From: Streptomyces flaveus
GTDB taxonomy: Bacteria; Actinomycetota; Actinomycetes; Streptomycetales; Streptomycetaceae
Direction: 5' to 3'
Length of the DNA stretch: 64,000 bases
NCBI RefSeq assembly: GCF_014647675.1
Contig: NZ_BMPQ01000016.1
Coordinates: 62,001-126,000 of the forward strand
The translations under genes and the position numbers were made by a program. Positions 42,729-50,445 of this stretch are shown here, piece after piece. The notes beneath the pieces were generated by a model that was given only the letters and a program-made list of their open reading frames with translations, was not told the origin of the DNA and did not search any database. Each line of letters begins with the position of its first letter. Position 1 is the first letter of the stretch.

Positions 42729-43388
42729 GTGACGGATGGCTTCGAGGTTCCGGGCGCCACGGCGACGGGTCTGCTGCCGACCGTCGTGGGGCGGGTCGCC
42801 GCCCTCGCCGACCGGCTCGGTGTGCCGCACCGCCAGGTGTTCGACGTCCGGCGGCTGTCCGTCGCGTCCGGTGTGCCGGAGGTCGTGGTCCAGGCGCTGC
42901 TGAGCGGCAGGCCCGCCGGTGAGCCGGATCTGCAGACCCGCTTCCTGCAACGCCTCGACCTGCTGCGCCGTACGCGTCTGAAGCCGAACGGCCGCCGGTA
43001 CACCCAGCAGGAGATCGCCGACGGCGCGGGTATGTCGCGTCAGCAGGCGGGCGCCCTGATCAACGGGGACCGGCGCCCCACCATGGAGCACTGCGACGCC
43101 ATTCAGCGCTTCTTCAGAGTGCACGCCGGGTTCCTGACGGCCGAGGACCCCGAGGCGCTGGCCGGCGCCCTCCAGCGCTCCGAGCAGGAACTGCTCCAGC
43201 AGCTCGCCGACCGGGAGAGAGCCGCGGCGGCCGCGAGTGCGGACGACCCCTTCGAGCAGCTGCTCCAGGACCACGGAGTGCGGGGCATCGCCTGGCGCGC
43301 CGCGCAGCTGCCGACGGACCAGCACCGGGACAAGGTCGCGGAATGGCTGGACATGCTTCTGGAGAGCGTCAAACGGCCCGAGTCGTGA
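42729..43388 (+). CDS. XRE-family regulator paired with an ImmA/IrrE protease
   Basis: The product is 219 residues from GTG 42729, chosen because GGGAG is eight bases upstream and the 22-bp palindrome then lies in the promoter; GTG 42600 would put the palindrome inside the gene. A first helical motif (DVRRLSVASGVPEVVVQALL, about 39-58) resembles a degenerate HTH, and a clear XRE HTH follows (RYTQQEIADGAGMSRQQAGALINGDRRP, about 90-117). The C-terminal part is helical and acidic. Four-base contact with the protease gene makes it the likely antitoxin-like or repressor partner of that protein. Confidence 0.8.
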   Translation: MTDGFEVPGATATGLLPTVVGRVAALADRLGVPHRQVFDVRRLSVASGVPEVVVQALLSGRPAGEPDLQTRFLQRLDLLRRTRLKPNGRRYTQQEIADGAGMSRQQAGALINGDRRPTMEHCDAIQRFFRVHAGFLTAEDPEALAGALQRSEQELLQQLADRERAAAAASADDPFEQLLQDHGVRGIAWRAAQLPTDQHRDKVAEWLDMLLESVKRPES

Positions 43389-43402
43389 GCCGGGGGAGAA
43401 CA

Positions 43403-43951
43403 GTGGGCATCGGAAGGGACATGCGCCGCCTGTGCGGCGAGTTGATCGGCGAGCTCTCGCTCCCGGCACCGGCGGAGCCCGCCGACCTGTACGCCGCGCT
43501 GTGCGAAGCCATGAGCAGACGCCGCGGCCGTCCGGTGCAGTTCCGTATGGCCCCCTTCCCGCCCGGCACCGCCAGTGGGCTCTGGCTCGACATGGCGGAC
43601 CAGGACCTCGTGGTCATCGAGGAACGCACCGCGCCCGACCACCAGTTGGTCATCCTCGGCCATGAGCTGTGGCACATGAAGGCCGGGCACTGCGCCCACC
43701 ACGTGGAGGGCGCGGCCGTCGCCGCCCGTCTGCTGTCCGACGACGCCGATCTGCAGGCGACCGTCCTGAAGGTGGCCGCCAGGACCCGGTTCGACCTCGC
43801 GGACGAGCGGGACGCGGAGGGCTTCGGGCTGCTGCTGGCCAGCAAGTGCCGTGCGTGGCTTGCCGGTTCGCCACAGCGCGGGCCCGTGTCACGGGACGGG
43901 GTCGCGGGCCGGATCGGGGCGTCCCTCGGCTACCGCGGGCCGCGGGGCTGA
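43403..43951 (+). CDS. ImmA/IrrE-like metallopeptidase (toxin-component-like)
   Basis: The product is 182 residues from GTG 43403, with GGGGGAG four bases upstream; an alternative GTG 43385 overlaps the XRE stop. The zinc motif HELWH (87-91, in LVILGHELWHMKAGH) and upstream QDLVVIEERTAP match the short ImmA/IrrE-type proteins that pair with XRE regulators and can inactivate them by cleavage. A later acidic region (DERDAEGFGLLLA) may give the third ligand. Often annotated in Streptomyces as the toxin component of a toxin-antitoxin system, though a signalling protease is equally possible. Confidence 0.8.
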   Translation: MGIGRDMRRLCGELIGELSLPAPAEPADLYAALCEAMSRRRGRPVQFRMAPFPPGTASGLWLDMADQDLVVIEERTAPDHQLVILGHELWHMKAGHCAHHVEGAAVAARLLSDDADLQATVLKVAARTRFDLADERDAEGFGLLLASKCRAWLAGSPQRGPVSRDGVAGRIGASLGYRGPRG

Positions 43952-43962
43952 GCCGCCGCGCC

Positions 43963-45171
43963 ATGGGTGACTCCGGCTACTACATACCGGCTCTCGCGAT
44001 GGCGGTCGCGCTCGCCGTCAAGACGCCCGCGTTGCTGCGCTCCTGGCACGATCCGCTGCAGCGTTCCGTGTGTACGCTGATCGCCCTGTCAGGCCTGGTG
44101 TTCTTCTTCGCCGCCCCGCCGACGATCGCCGATGTCAACCGCCTCACCGGCATCGCGAACGTCTCGGCGCCGCTCGTCTACGGCCTGCTGGGTGCCCTCA
44201 GCGCCGCCTGTCTGGTGGTGATCATCCACTGGCGCGGCGGTCCGCCGGGGCGCCTCCGGCGGACCGCCCGCCGCTGGATCACCGGGTACGGCGTGGTGAT
44301 CGTGGCGCTGGTCGTGCTCTTCGTCCTCGGGGACGCTCCGGAGGAACGGCTGCGGGACCTCGACACGTACTACGCCAACACGCCGTTCCTCCGCGAGATG
44401 ATCGTGCTCTACCTCGTGTCGCTCACCGTCGGGGGCGTCGCGATGGACGTCATGTGCTGGCGCTGGGCGCTTCAGGTACACGGCTGGCTGCGGGCCGGGC
44501 TGCTGATCATCGCGCTCGGCTTTCTGTGCAACATCCTTTACTCCGTCACCAAGTTCACTGCCATTGTCGCCCGGTGGAGCGGCGGGAACCTGGACGACCT
44601 GAGCACCTACGTGGCACCCGCGATGGCTTCCGCCGGGATGCAGCTCAGCGCGCTCGGCTTCTGTCTTCCGCCGGTCTGCCAGCGCGTCGGGGACATCTGG
44701 AGCACCTGGTCCACCTATCGCCGACTCGGGCCATTGTGGCACGAGTTGAGGCCCCTCGCGCCGCCCAAGGACCGTGCCGTACGTATCTCGTGGTGGTCGC
44801 CCGCCGAACTCCAGGTGACCCAGCGGGAGTCCGACATCCACGACGGCATGCTCGCGCTGTATCCGTACTTCGACACCGAGATCCGTGCGGGCGCCTACGA
44901 AGCCGCCGTGGCCGCGGGCTCCGATCCCGTCCAGGCGCAGGCGGAGGCCGACGCGGCGATGGTGACGGCGGCGGTGCGGGCCAGGGCCGCCGACCCGGAG
45001 GGCAGGGTCATCAGCTCGGCGTCGGTGGACGCGGCACCGCCTGCGTCCACCGAAGGGCCGCGCGACCTGGTGCGGATGTCCCTCGCCCTGCGTCAGTCCC
45101 CCGTCGTCACGGCGGCCTCCCTCTCGGTCAGCGGAGGTCCGCTCAACCGGGGCTTCTTCCGGCCGAGATAG
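43963..45171 (+). CDS. MAB_1171c-like (DUF6545) multi-pass membrane protein, copy 1
   Basis: The product is 402 residues with seven or so N-terminal membrane helices (to about residue 235) and a cytoplasmic C-terminal domain (LAPPKDRAVRISWWSPAE..., LQVTQRESDIHDGMLALYPYFD). Conserved blocks shared with the gene at 46561-47811 include LVYGLLGALSAACLVVIIHW then RGGP and LFVLGDAPEERLRDLDTYYA. The family is sometimes called a putative transporter, but no activity is known. It starts 11 bases after the protease stop, so the XRE-protease-membrane genes form an operon. The last 79 bases overlap the convergent FAD gene. Confidence 0.82.
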   Translation: MGDSGYYIPALAMAVALAVKTPALLRSWHDPLQRSVCTLIALSGLVFFFAAPPTIADVNRLTGIANVSAPLVYGLLGALSAACLVVIIHWRGGPPGRLRRTARRWITGYGVVIVALVVLFVLGDAPEERLRDLDTYYANTPFLREMIVLYLVSLTVGGVAMDVMCWRWALQVHGWLRAGLLIIALGFLCNILYSVTKFTAIVARWSGGNLDDLSTYVAPAMASAGMQLSALGFCLPPVCQRVGDIWSTWSTYRRLGPLWHELRPLAPPKDRAVRISWWSPAELQVTQRESDIHDGMLALYPYFDTEIRAGAYEAAVAAGSDPVQAQAEADAAMVTAAVRARAADPEGRVISSASVDAAPPASTEGPRDLVRMSLALRQSPVVTAASLSVSGGPLNRGFFRPR

Positions 45172-46568
45172 ACCAGGGCGAGCATGTCGGGCATGAGCAG
45201 CCGCGACGGGTCTCTCTCCATGCTCATCACGTCCAGCAGGATCCGCATGGCGTGCGGATTGCGGGAACCGGCGTCGGCGGCCCTGTCGACGAACGCGGCA
45301 AGCGTCTTCTCCAGGCGGGTGGGCGGCTGCTCGCTGGCGCCCGGCCGGAACACGTCCTGGCCCACGGCCAGGCTCCAGGCGTTGTCGACGGGCCGGGCCG
45401 CGGCCTTCTGGATGTGCCGTGCCGTGCCGGGGGCGGTGAGTTCCTGCTCGCGCAGCACACCGCGCAGAGCGAGGACGCTCTGGGCCGACGCGCTCATTCC
45501 GTGCCCGTAGATGGGGTTGTAGCCGGCGATGGCGTCACCGAGGACGGCGAAGCCCTCGGGCCAGCGGGCGGCCTTCTCGTAGTAGCGGCGCTTGTTGGCG
45601 GTGCTGCGGGTGGTGACGACGTCGGTCTCGGGTTCGGCTCTGGTGAGGAGTTCGCCGATGATGGGGTGGGCCAGCGTCAGGGCGAAGGGCACGAACTCGT
45701 CGTTGTTGCTGGTGGGTTGCCCGCCGCGGCTGCCGGACAGGGTCACCAGCCACCGGCCGCCTTCGATCGGGAGGATGATGCCGCTCCGCGCCGGATCGGC
45801 CTGGGGCTCGGGCTGGATGTTGACGATCGGGAAGTCGACGGCGTCGGCCGGTGGGCGGTAGATCCGGCTGGCGTAGCCGAGTCCGGCGTCGACGGTGCGT
45901 TCGTGGACGGGCGGCAGCCCCAGGTCCCCCAGCCAGTGGCCGGCGCGGCTGGCGCGCCCGCTGGCGTCGATGACCAGGTCGGCGGGGAGGGTGCGCTCCG
46001 AGTCCTCCTCACGTATGCGCACTCCTGTCACGCGGTCCGCGCTGCCTTCCAGGCCCAGCAGTTCGGTCTGTCGCAGCAGGGTGATCCGCCGGTCCGGCAG
46101 CACGTCGGCGCGGATCACGGCGTCGAGCAGATCACGGCTGCCCACGAGGAAGCTGTGCCGGGCGTGGGTGAACCGCCGGAACCACTGGCCGGACGGAGCC
46201 CGGGACACCAGGTCGGTCATGACGCGGGTTCTCCGGACGCCGCGGTCGACGAGCCGACCGGTGATGCCCGGCAGGATCTCCTCGAGGGCCTTGACGCCGC
46301 CGGACCAGAACAGGTGGGCGTGACGGGCCTGCGGCAGTCCCTTGCGTGGCCGGGGTTCGTCCGGCAGCAGGTCGCGTTCGACGATGGTGACGTCGGCGTG
46401 GTCGGCGAGTACGGCGGCGGCGAGCATGCCCGTCATCCCCCCTCCGACCACCACCGCGGTGCGACGAGGGGCAGTTCTGTCAGACAAGTCGGACACTCCT
46501 TCTGTTGCTCCCGATAACTGTTGCTCCCGTGCTCCCGATACGAGGCGCTGCGCCGCCGTATCAGTCAT
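45093..46568 (-). CDS. FAD-dependent monooxygenase / oxidoreductase
   Basis: The product is 491 residues from ATG 46568, which overlaps the upstream membrane gene stop by 8 bases; GTG 46496 is an alternative that removes 24 poorly conserved residues. The FAD-binding motif is TAVVVGGGMTGMLAAAVLAD, with the mid-domain DLVIDASGRASRAGHWL and the C-terminal GFAVLGDAIAGYNPIYGHGM (second FAD contact) of the p-hydroxybenzoate hydroxylase/geranylgeranyl reductase fold. Substrate is unknown. It lies between two homologous membrane proteins and is translated as part of an operon with copy 2. Confidence 0.85.
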   Translation of the reverse strand: MTDTAAQRLVSGAREQQLSGATEGVSDLSDRTAPRRTAVVVGGGMTGMLAAAVLADHADVTIVERDLLPDEPRPRKGLPQARHAHLFWSGGVKALEEILPGITGRLVDRGVRRTRVMTDLVSRAPSGQWFRRFTHARHSFLVGSRDLLDAVIRADVLPDRRITLLRQTELLGLEGSADRVTGVRIREEDSERTLPADLVIDASGRASRAGHWLGDLGLPPVHERTVDAGLGYASRIYRPPADAVDFPIVNIQPEPQADPARSGIILPIEGGRWLVTLSGSRGGQPTSNNDEFVPFALTLAHPIIGELLTRAEPETDVVTTRSTANKRRYYEKAARWPEGFAVLGDAIAGYNPIYGHGMSASAQSVLALRGVLREQELTAPGTARHIQKAAARPVDNAWSLAVGQDVFRPGASEQPPTRLEKTLAAFVDRAADAGSRNPHAMRILLDVMSMERDPSRLLMPDMLALVYLGRKKPRLSGPPLTEREAAVTTGD

Positions 46569-47811
46569 GGCTGGCGATCGCTTGCCGGGCGGACTGCCGA
46601 CGGGCTTCCGCCACTATGGGGGACGTACGCAAGGCGTGTGCGATACCGGTCAAGGACGGGCGCGTGGCGGGGAGTTCGGTGGTCTCGGCGTACTCGGTGT
46701 GCGCGGCGTATTCGGTGTTCCCACCGTTCTCGCCGTTCTTGCCGTTCTCCAAGAGGGCCGCCGGTGTGACCGCTCCGGCACTCCGGCAGGTGCGTACAGC
46801 CGCGGCGACCATCGCCGCGTGGCCGATGAGGGCGGCGCTGTCGGCACTGTGGCCCGCGGCACGGGCCGCTGTCCGGGCGTGTGAGCGGACCTGGTCGTCG
46901 AGGTAGGGACGGATCAGTCGCAGCCCGTCCTCGATTCCGGCCTCGCGTCGGGTGAGGCGGATGAACGGCGAGGAGTACCAGGGAATCGGGGCGGAGAGCG
47001 GACTGCCGGGGTGGGCGCCACCGAGTTCCCGCCACAGCGGGCCGAGCCGCCGCCATGTCGTCACGGTGCGCCAGACGGCGCTCCCCCACGGACCGAGGAG
47101 CGGCACGATGAAGCCGGCGGTGGTGACGGCCGCCGCCAGGCCCACGAGGCGGGGCGCCAGAAGCGTGCTCAGCACGTCCCAGTCCCGGCCCGTCCACCGC
47201 GCGATCACCGCGGTGAGCTTGAGACCGCTGAAGGACAGGTTGAGCAGCCAGCCGAGGACCAGCAGCCGCAGTCCGGCCCGCAGCCATCCCCGCACCTCCC
47301 GCGCCCAGCGCCCGCACAGAACGGTGGTGGCGACGGCCGCCGTCATATGGCCGAGCAGGTACAGCACGATCATCGGCCCGATCCACGGGGTCGTGGCGTA
47401 GTAGGTGTCGAAGTCGGTGAGCCGCTCGCTGGGTGCCTCCCCCAGCACGAACAGGGTGATCAGTACGGCGACCAGGACGGCATAGCCGGCCTTCCAGCGC
47501 CGGGTGAGGCGGCGCACGTACACCTCGGGCCCGCCACGCCAGTGGATGATCAGCAGCAGGCAGCTGGCGCTGTAGGCGCTCACCATCGCGTACACCAGCG
47601 CGGCGGAGAAGTTCGCGATGCCGGTCGCTTCGTTGATCCCGGCGACGGTGCGGGGAGCGGCGAGGAAGAAGCCGGCGCCGCCCAGGAAGATCACCCAACA
47701 GACGGCCCGGACCAAGGGATCGCGCCACGCGTTCAGCAGGCCGGGCAGCTTCAGTCCCAGTCCGGCCCAGCAGACGAACGCGGGTATGTAGTAGTAGGCG
47801 GAGGCGTCCAT
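46561..47811 (-). CDS. MAB_1171c-like (DUF6545) multi-pass membrane protein, copy 2
   Basis: The product is 416 residues and paralogous to the protein at 43963-45171: ALVYAMVSAYSASCLLLIIH then WRGGP, LFVLGEAPSERLTDFDTYYA, and LTRREAGIEDGLRLIRPYLD match corresponding blocks. The C-terminal tail holds an Asn/Gly/Glu-rich repeat (NGKNGENGGNTEYAAHTEYA) absent from copy 1. ATG 47811 follows a 32-codon ORF by two bases. It is coupled to the FAD gene by an 8-base overlap. Unlike copy 1 it has no XRE or protease gene at its 5' side. Confidence 0.82.
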   Translation of the reverse strand: MDASAYYYIPAFVCWAGLGLKLPGLLNAWRDPLVRAVCWVIFLGGAGFFLAAPRTVAGINEATGIANFSAALVYAMVSAYSASCLLLIIHWRGGPEVYVRRLTRRWKAGYAVLVAVLITLFVLGEAPSERLTDFDTYYATTPWIGPMIVLYLLGHMTAAVATTVLCGRWAREVRGWLRAGLRLLVLGWLLNLSFSGLKLTAVIARWTGRDWDVLSTLLAPRLVGLAAAVTTAGFIVPLLGPWGSAVWRTVTTWRRLGPLWRELGGAHPGSPLSAPIPWYSSPFIRLTRREAGIEDGLRLIRPYLDDQVRSHARTAARAAGHSADSAALIGHAAMVAAAVRTCRSAGAVTPAALLENGKNGENGGNTEYAAHTEYAETTELPATRPSLTGIAHALRTSPIVAEARRQSARQAIASHD

Positions 47812-47813
47812 GC

Positions 47814-47912
47814 TCAGCCCTGCGGCCGACGGCTGCCCAGTGACGCGTCGATACGTCCCGTCTCCTTCTCGGCCTGGAACTCTCCGACCAGCCGCAAGAC
47901 AAGGCGACGCAT
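47814..47912 (-). CDS. Possible 32-residue leader ORF
   Basis: ATG 47912 has GAGGAG ten bases upstream, and the stop ends two bases before the start of membrane copy 2. It reads MRRLVLRLVGEFQAEKETGR then IDASLGSRRPQG, basic with one short hydrophobic stretch. It could be a coupled small protein, a leader peptide that controls translation of the next gene, or a remnant of a longer gene. No homology recognised. Confidence 0.4.
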   Translation of the reverse strand: MRRLVLRLVGEFQAEKETGRIDASLGSRRPQG

Positions 47913-48209
47913 CTGCTGACTACTCCTCACATGCCGGACCCTGCCCGGCAAATATTCCAGACGTACGAGCCCACTGCCAGGCCTGGACCTCTCCGGCTTC
48001 CGGTCCCACCGGTACTCCTGTCGCGGTCCCGCTCCATCCTCCACGTGCCGGTCTGCCGGGGTTCACGCCGTGGTCTGCGGCCGCGCACCGTTCAGGTGTA
48101 CGCGGCCGCAGACCTGATTGTCAGTGGTGGACGGCAAGCTGGACCCAGCGCCACCGCTGTGCGACGGCGCGTGAACGCAGGAGCCGAGCCGAACCGGGAG
48201 AGTCGTCCG
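47913..48209. other. Divergent intergenic region
   Basis: These nearly 300 bases lie between the membrane-protein operon (leftward) and the 76-residue ORF (rightward). They hold a perfect hairpin at 48072-48114 and nothing else I can name. Confidence 0.4.
48072..48114. other. 14-bp perfect inverted repeat in a divergent region
   Basis: GGTCTGCGGCCGCG (48072-48085) and its complement (48101-48114) have a 15-base loop. It looks like a terminator, yet no gene ends here in either direction; it may be an attenuator in the leader of one of the divergent genes, or a remnant of a lost gene's terminator. Confidence 0.45.
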
Positions 48210-48440
48210 ATGCCGACCGCCGTACTGACCGATCACGAACGCACCGCCGTACAGGCCTATCTGCGCCTGTTGCACACGGTACGAGCCGCGCTGGACGACC
48301 CGCCCGGCACGGCACCCCGGCCCGTCGTCGTACCGCCCGCTGCCCTCGCGGAGGCCGAGCGCGCGCTGGAGGCGGCGGGCCTCGCGGGCAACGAGGAGGC
48401 GTTCTTCCGCCTGCTGCACGCCTGGTGCCCTCAGCCGTGA
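48210..48440 (+). CDS. Small conserved-looking hypothetical protein
   Basis: The product is 76 residues from ATG 48210 with GGGAG upstream; an in-frame GTG at 48171 would add 13 residues. It is mainly helical (TDHERTAVQAYLRLLHTVRA, AALAEAERALEAAGLAGNEEAFFRLLHAW) with a proline-rich linker between the two helices. I do not recognise a family. It is convergent with the lacI gene. Confidence 0.65.
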   Translation: MPTAVLTDHERTAVQAYLRLLHTVRAALDDPPGTAPRPVVVPPAALAEAERALEAAGLAGNEEAFFRLLHAWCPQP

Positions 48441-48487
48441 CGGTAGCGTCGGATATTGAGCGGCAGCCTCAACAACCCGCCGTACAC

Positions 48488-48503
48488 CACGTCCGTGGAC
48501 GTG
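48488..48503. terminator. Short hairpin between the 76-residue ORF and lacI
   Basis: CACGTCC-GT-GGACGTG forms 7-base arms with a 2-base loop between convergent genes. It is weak but well placed. Confidence 0.4.
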
Positions 48504-48508
48504 ACCGC

Positions 48509-49531
48509 CTACGGCTTGGGCGCGGGTTGCTCCCCCGAGCCTCGGACGATCAGCCGGGTGGGAACGGTGATGGTGCGAGCGCGGGAGCGGTCGCCGTCGA
48601 GGCGGGCCAGGGCGGTGGCCGCGGCGCTGCGGCCGATTTCTTCGGGGTCCTGGGCGACGACGGTCAGGGCCGGTTCCAGTGCCTCGGCGAGTGATACGTC
48701 GTCGAAGGCGACGACGGCTACGTCCTTGCGCTTGCTACGGGCGAGTTCGGCGACGGTTCCGAGGCCCATGATGTTGTTTCCGGCGAACAGGGCCGTGGGG
48801 GGATCGGCCAGTTCGAGGAGTTGGGAGGTCGCGGCCTCAGCCCCTTGCTGGTCGTGCGCGCTGGCGACCAGCGAGCGGTCGTAGGGGATGTCGGCCTCTT
48901 GCAGGGCCGCGCGATATCCGGCGAGGCGTTCGCGGCGGGTGTACAGCTTGACGGGCAGGTCGCCGACGAATCCGATGCGGCGGTGCCCGTGGGCGATCAG
49001 GTGGGCGACGCCGTCCTGGGCCCCCGCACGGTTGGAGCTGACGATGCTGTCCGTGGACAGGCCGACTCCCGGTCGGTCGAGGAAGACGACGGGCAGCCCC
49101 GCCGTACGGTGCGACTTGAGGTGGGAGTGGTCGGCGCCGACCGACGGCACGACGATCAGGATGCTGACGCGCCGGGCGAGGAACTTGGCCGTCAGGGCGC
49201 GTTCGCGGTCGGGGTCGTCCGCGGAGGAACCCATGAGCAGCGTCAGTCCACGTTCGCGGACCGTGTCCTCGATGCCGCGGGCCACGGCTCCGAAGAAGGG
49301 GTTGCCGAGGTCGGGGATGACCAGTCCGATGGTGGTGTCCGGACCGCCGACGCGGATGTTGCGTGCCATGAGGTTCGGCTGGAAGCCCAACCTGGCCATC
49401 GCGGCGAGTACCTGTTCCCGCGTCTGCTCCGAGACGGGTCCGTCCTCGTTGACGACGCGGGAGACCGTTTTGGCGCTGACACCTACTTCTCGTGCGACAT
49501 CGGCCAAGGTGGGGCGGCGGTTCGCGGCCAT
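48509..49531 (-). CDS. LacI-family sugar-responsive repressor
   Basis: The product is 340 residues. The HTH is TLADVAREVGVSAKTVSRVVNEDGPVSEQTREQV (about 8-41), followed by the hinge ARNIRVGG and a periplasmic-binding-protein-like core (TIGLVIPDLGNPFFGAVARGIED; FDDVSLAEALEPALTVVAQD). It is last in a four-gene minus-strand cluster with the sugar importer, 77 bases after the ATPase. The TGTCATCGTTGACA sites before the binding-protein gene are the likely operators. Confidence 0.9.
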   Translation of the reverse strand: MAANRRPTLADVAREVGVSAKTVSRVVNEDGPVSEQTREQVLAAMARLGFQPNLMARNIRVGGPDTTIGLVIPDLGNPFFGAVARGIEDTVRERGLTLLMGSSADDPDRERALTAKFLARRVSILIVVPSVGADHSHLKSHRTAGLPVVFLDRPGVGLSTDSIVSSNRAGAQDGVAHLIAHGHRRIGFVGDLPVKLYTRRERLAGYRAALQEADIPYDRSLVASAHDQQGAEAATSQLLELADPPTALFAGNNIMGLGTVAELARSKRKDVAVVAFDDVSLAEALEPALTVVAQDPEEIGRSAAATALARLDGDRSRARTITVPTRLIVRGSGEQPAPKP

Positions 49532-49608
49532 CGAGGAAACGGTCTCCTGTTGCTCGTCAGTTCCGGCCGCGGGCCGCGGCCGGAACCTGTAAGTACTTCA
49601 GTCGTACG

Positions 49609-50445
49609 TCAGTTGGCCTGGACGCCTGCGGCCTTCGCCGCCTCGGAATCCGCTACGACCGTACCTCCGGCCTCATCGACGGTGAGCGCGCCGGTCATGA
49701 TGGCGACGACCTCCGCCATGGAGTAGTCGGAGGGCTTGATCACGGCAGCGCGCCGGCCCAGTCGGTGGACGTGGATCCGGTCGGCGATCTCGAAGACGTG
49801 CGGCATGTTGTGGCTGATCAGGACGACCGGCATGCCCTTGTCGCGGACGCGGCGGATGAGGTCGAGGACCTGTCCGGACTCCTTGACGCCGAGGGCGGCG
49901 GTGGGTTCGTCCATGACGACGACGCTGCGGGCCCAAGCGACGGCGCGGGCGACCGCGACGGCCTGCCGCTGTCCGCCCGAGAGGGTCTCGACCGACTGTG
50001 TCAGCGAGCGCAGGCCGATCTTCAGGTCGGCCATGTGCTCGGCGGCCTCCTGGCGCATGCGCTTCTTGTCGAGCATGCGGAAGGCGCTGCCGAGGACGCC
50101 GGGGCGGCGGAGCTCGCGCCCGAGGAACATGTTGGAGGCGATGTCCATGGAGGCGGCCACGGCGAGGTCCTGATAGACCGTCTCGATGCCGTGGGCACGA
50201 GCACTTTGCGGCCCGGAGAACTGGATCGGTTTGCCGCCCAGCCGTATCTCGCCCGCGTCGGGGATCACCGCACCGGTGAGGGCCTTGATCAGGCTGGTCT
50301 TGCCGGCTCCGTTGTCGCCGATGACGGCGAGCACCTCGCCGGGCAGCAGATCGAAGTCGGCGCCGTCGATGGCGGTGACATGGCCGTAACGCTTGACCAG
50401 ACCGCGGGCCTGCAGAACAGGGGTCGGGGAGGAGGTGGCAGTCAT
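49609..50445 (-). CDS. Sugar ABC transporter ATPase (FrcA/RbsA-like, single domain)
   Basis: The product is 278 residues with Walker A GDNGAGKTSLIKAL, signature LSGGQRQAVAVARAV, Walker B VVMDEPTAALGVKES and switch His in LISHNMPHVFEIADRI. It is a single ATPase domain, as in FrcA, not the duplicated RbsA/MglA form. The start overlaps the permease stop by 4 bases. It powers monosaccharide uptake with the permease and binding protein encoded upstream. Confidence 0.9.
   Translation of the reverse strand: MTATSSPTPVLQARGLVKRYGHVTAIDGADFDLLPGEVLAVIGDNGAGKTSLIKALTGAVIPDAGEIRLGGKPIQFSGPQSARAHGIETVYQDLAVAASMDIASNMFLGRELRRPGVLGSAFRMLDKKRMRQEAAEHMADLKIGLRSLTQSVETLSGGQRQAVAVARAVAWARSVVVMDEPTAALGVKESGQVLDLIRRVRDKGMPVVLISHNMPHVFEIADRIHVHRLGRRAAVIKPSDYSMAEVVAIMTGALTVDEAGGTVVADSEAAKAAGVQAN

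Noticed and set aside
44070..46517. An 815-residue plus-strand frame across the membrane and FAD genes
   Set aside because: It crosses two well-supported genes, has no domain, and is Arg/Gly/His-rich.
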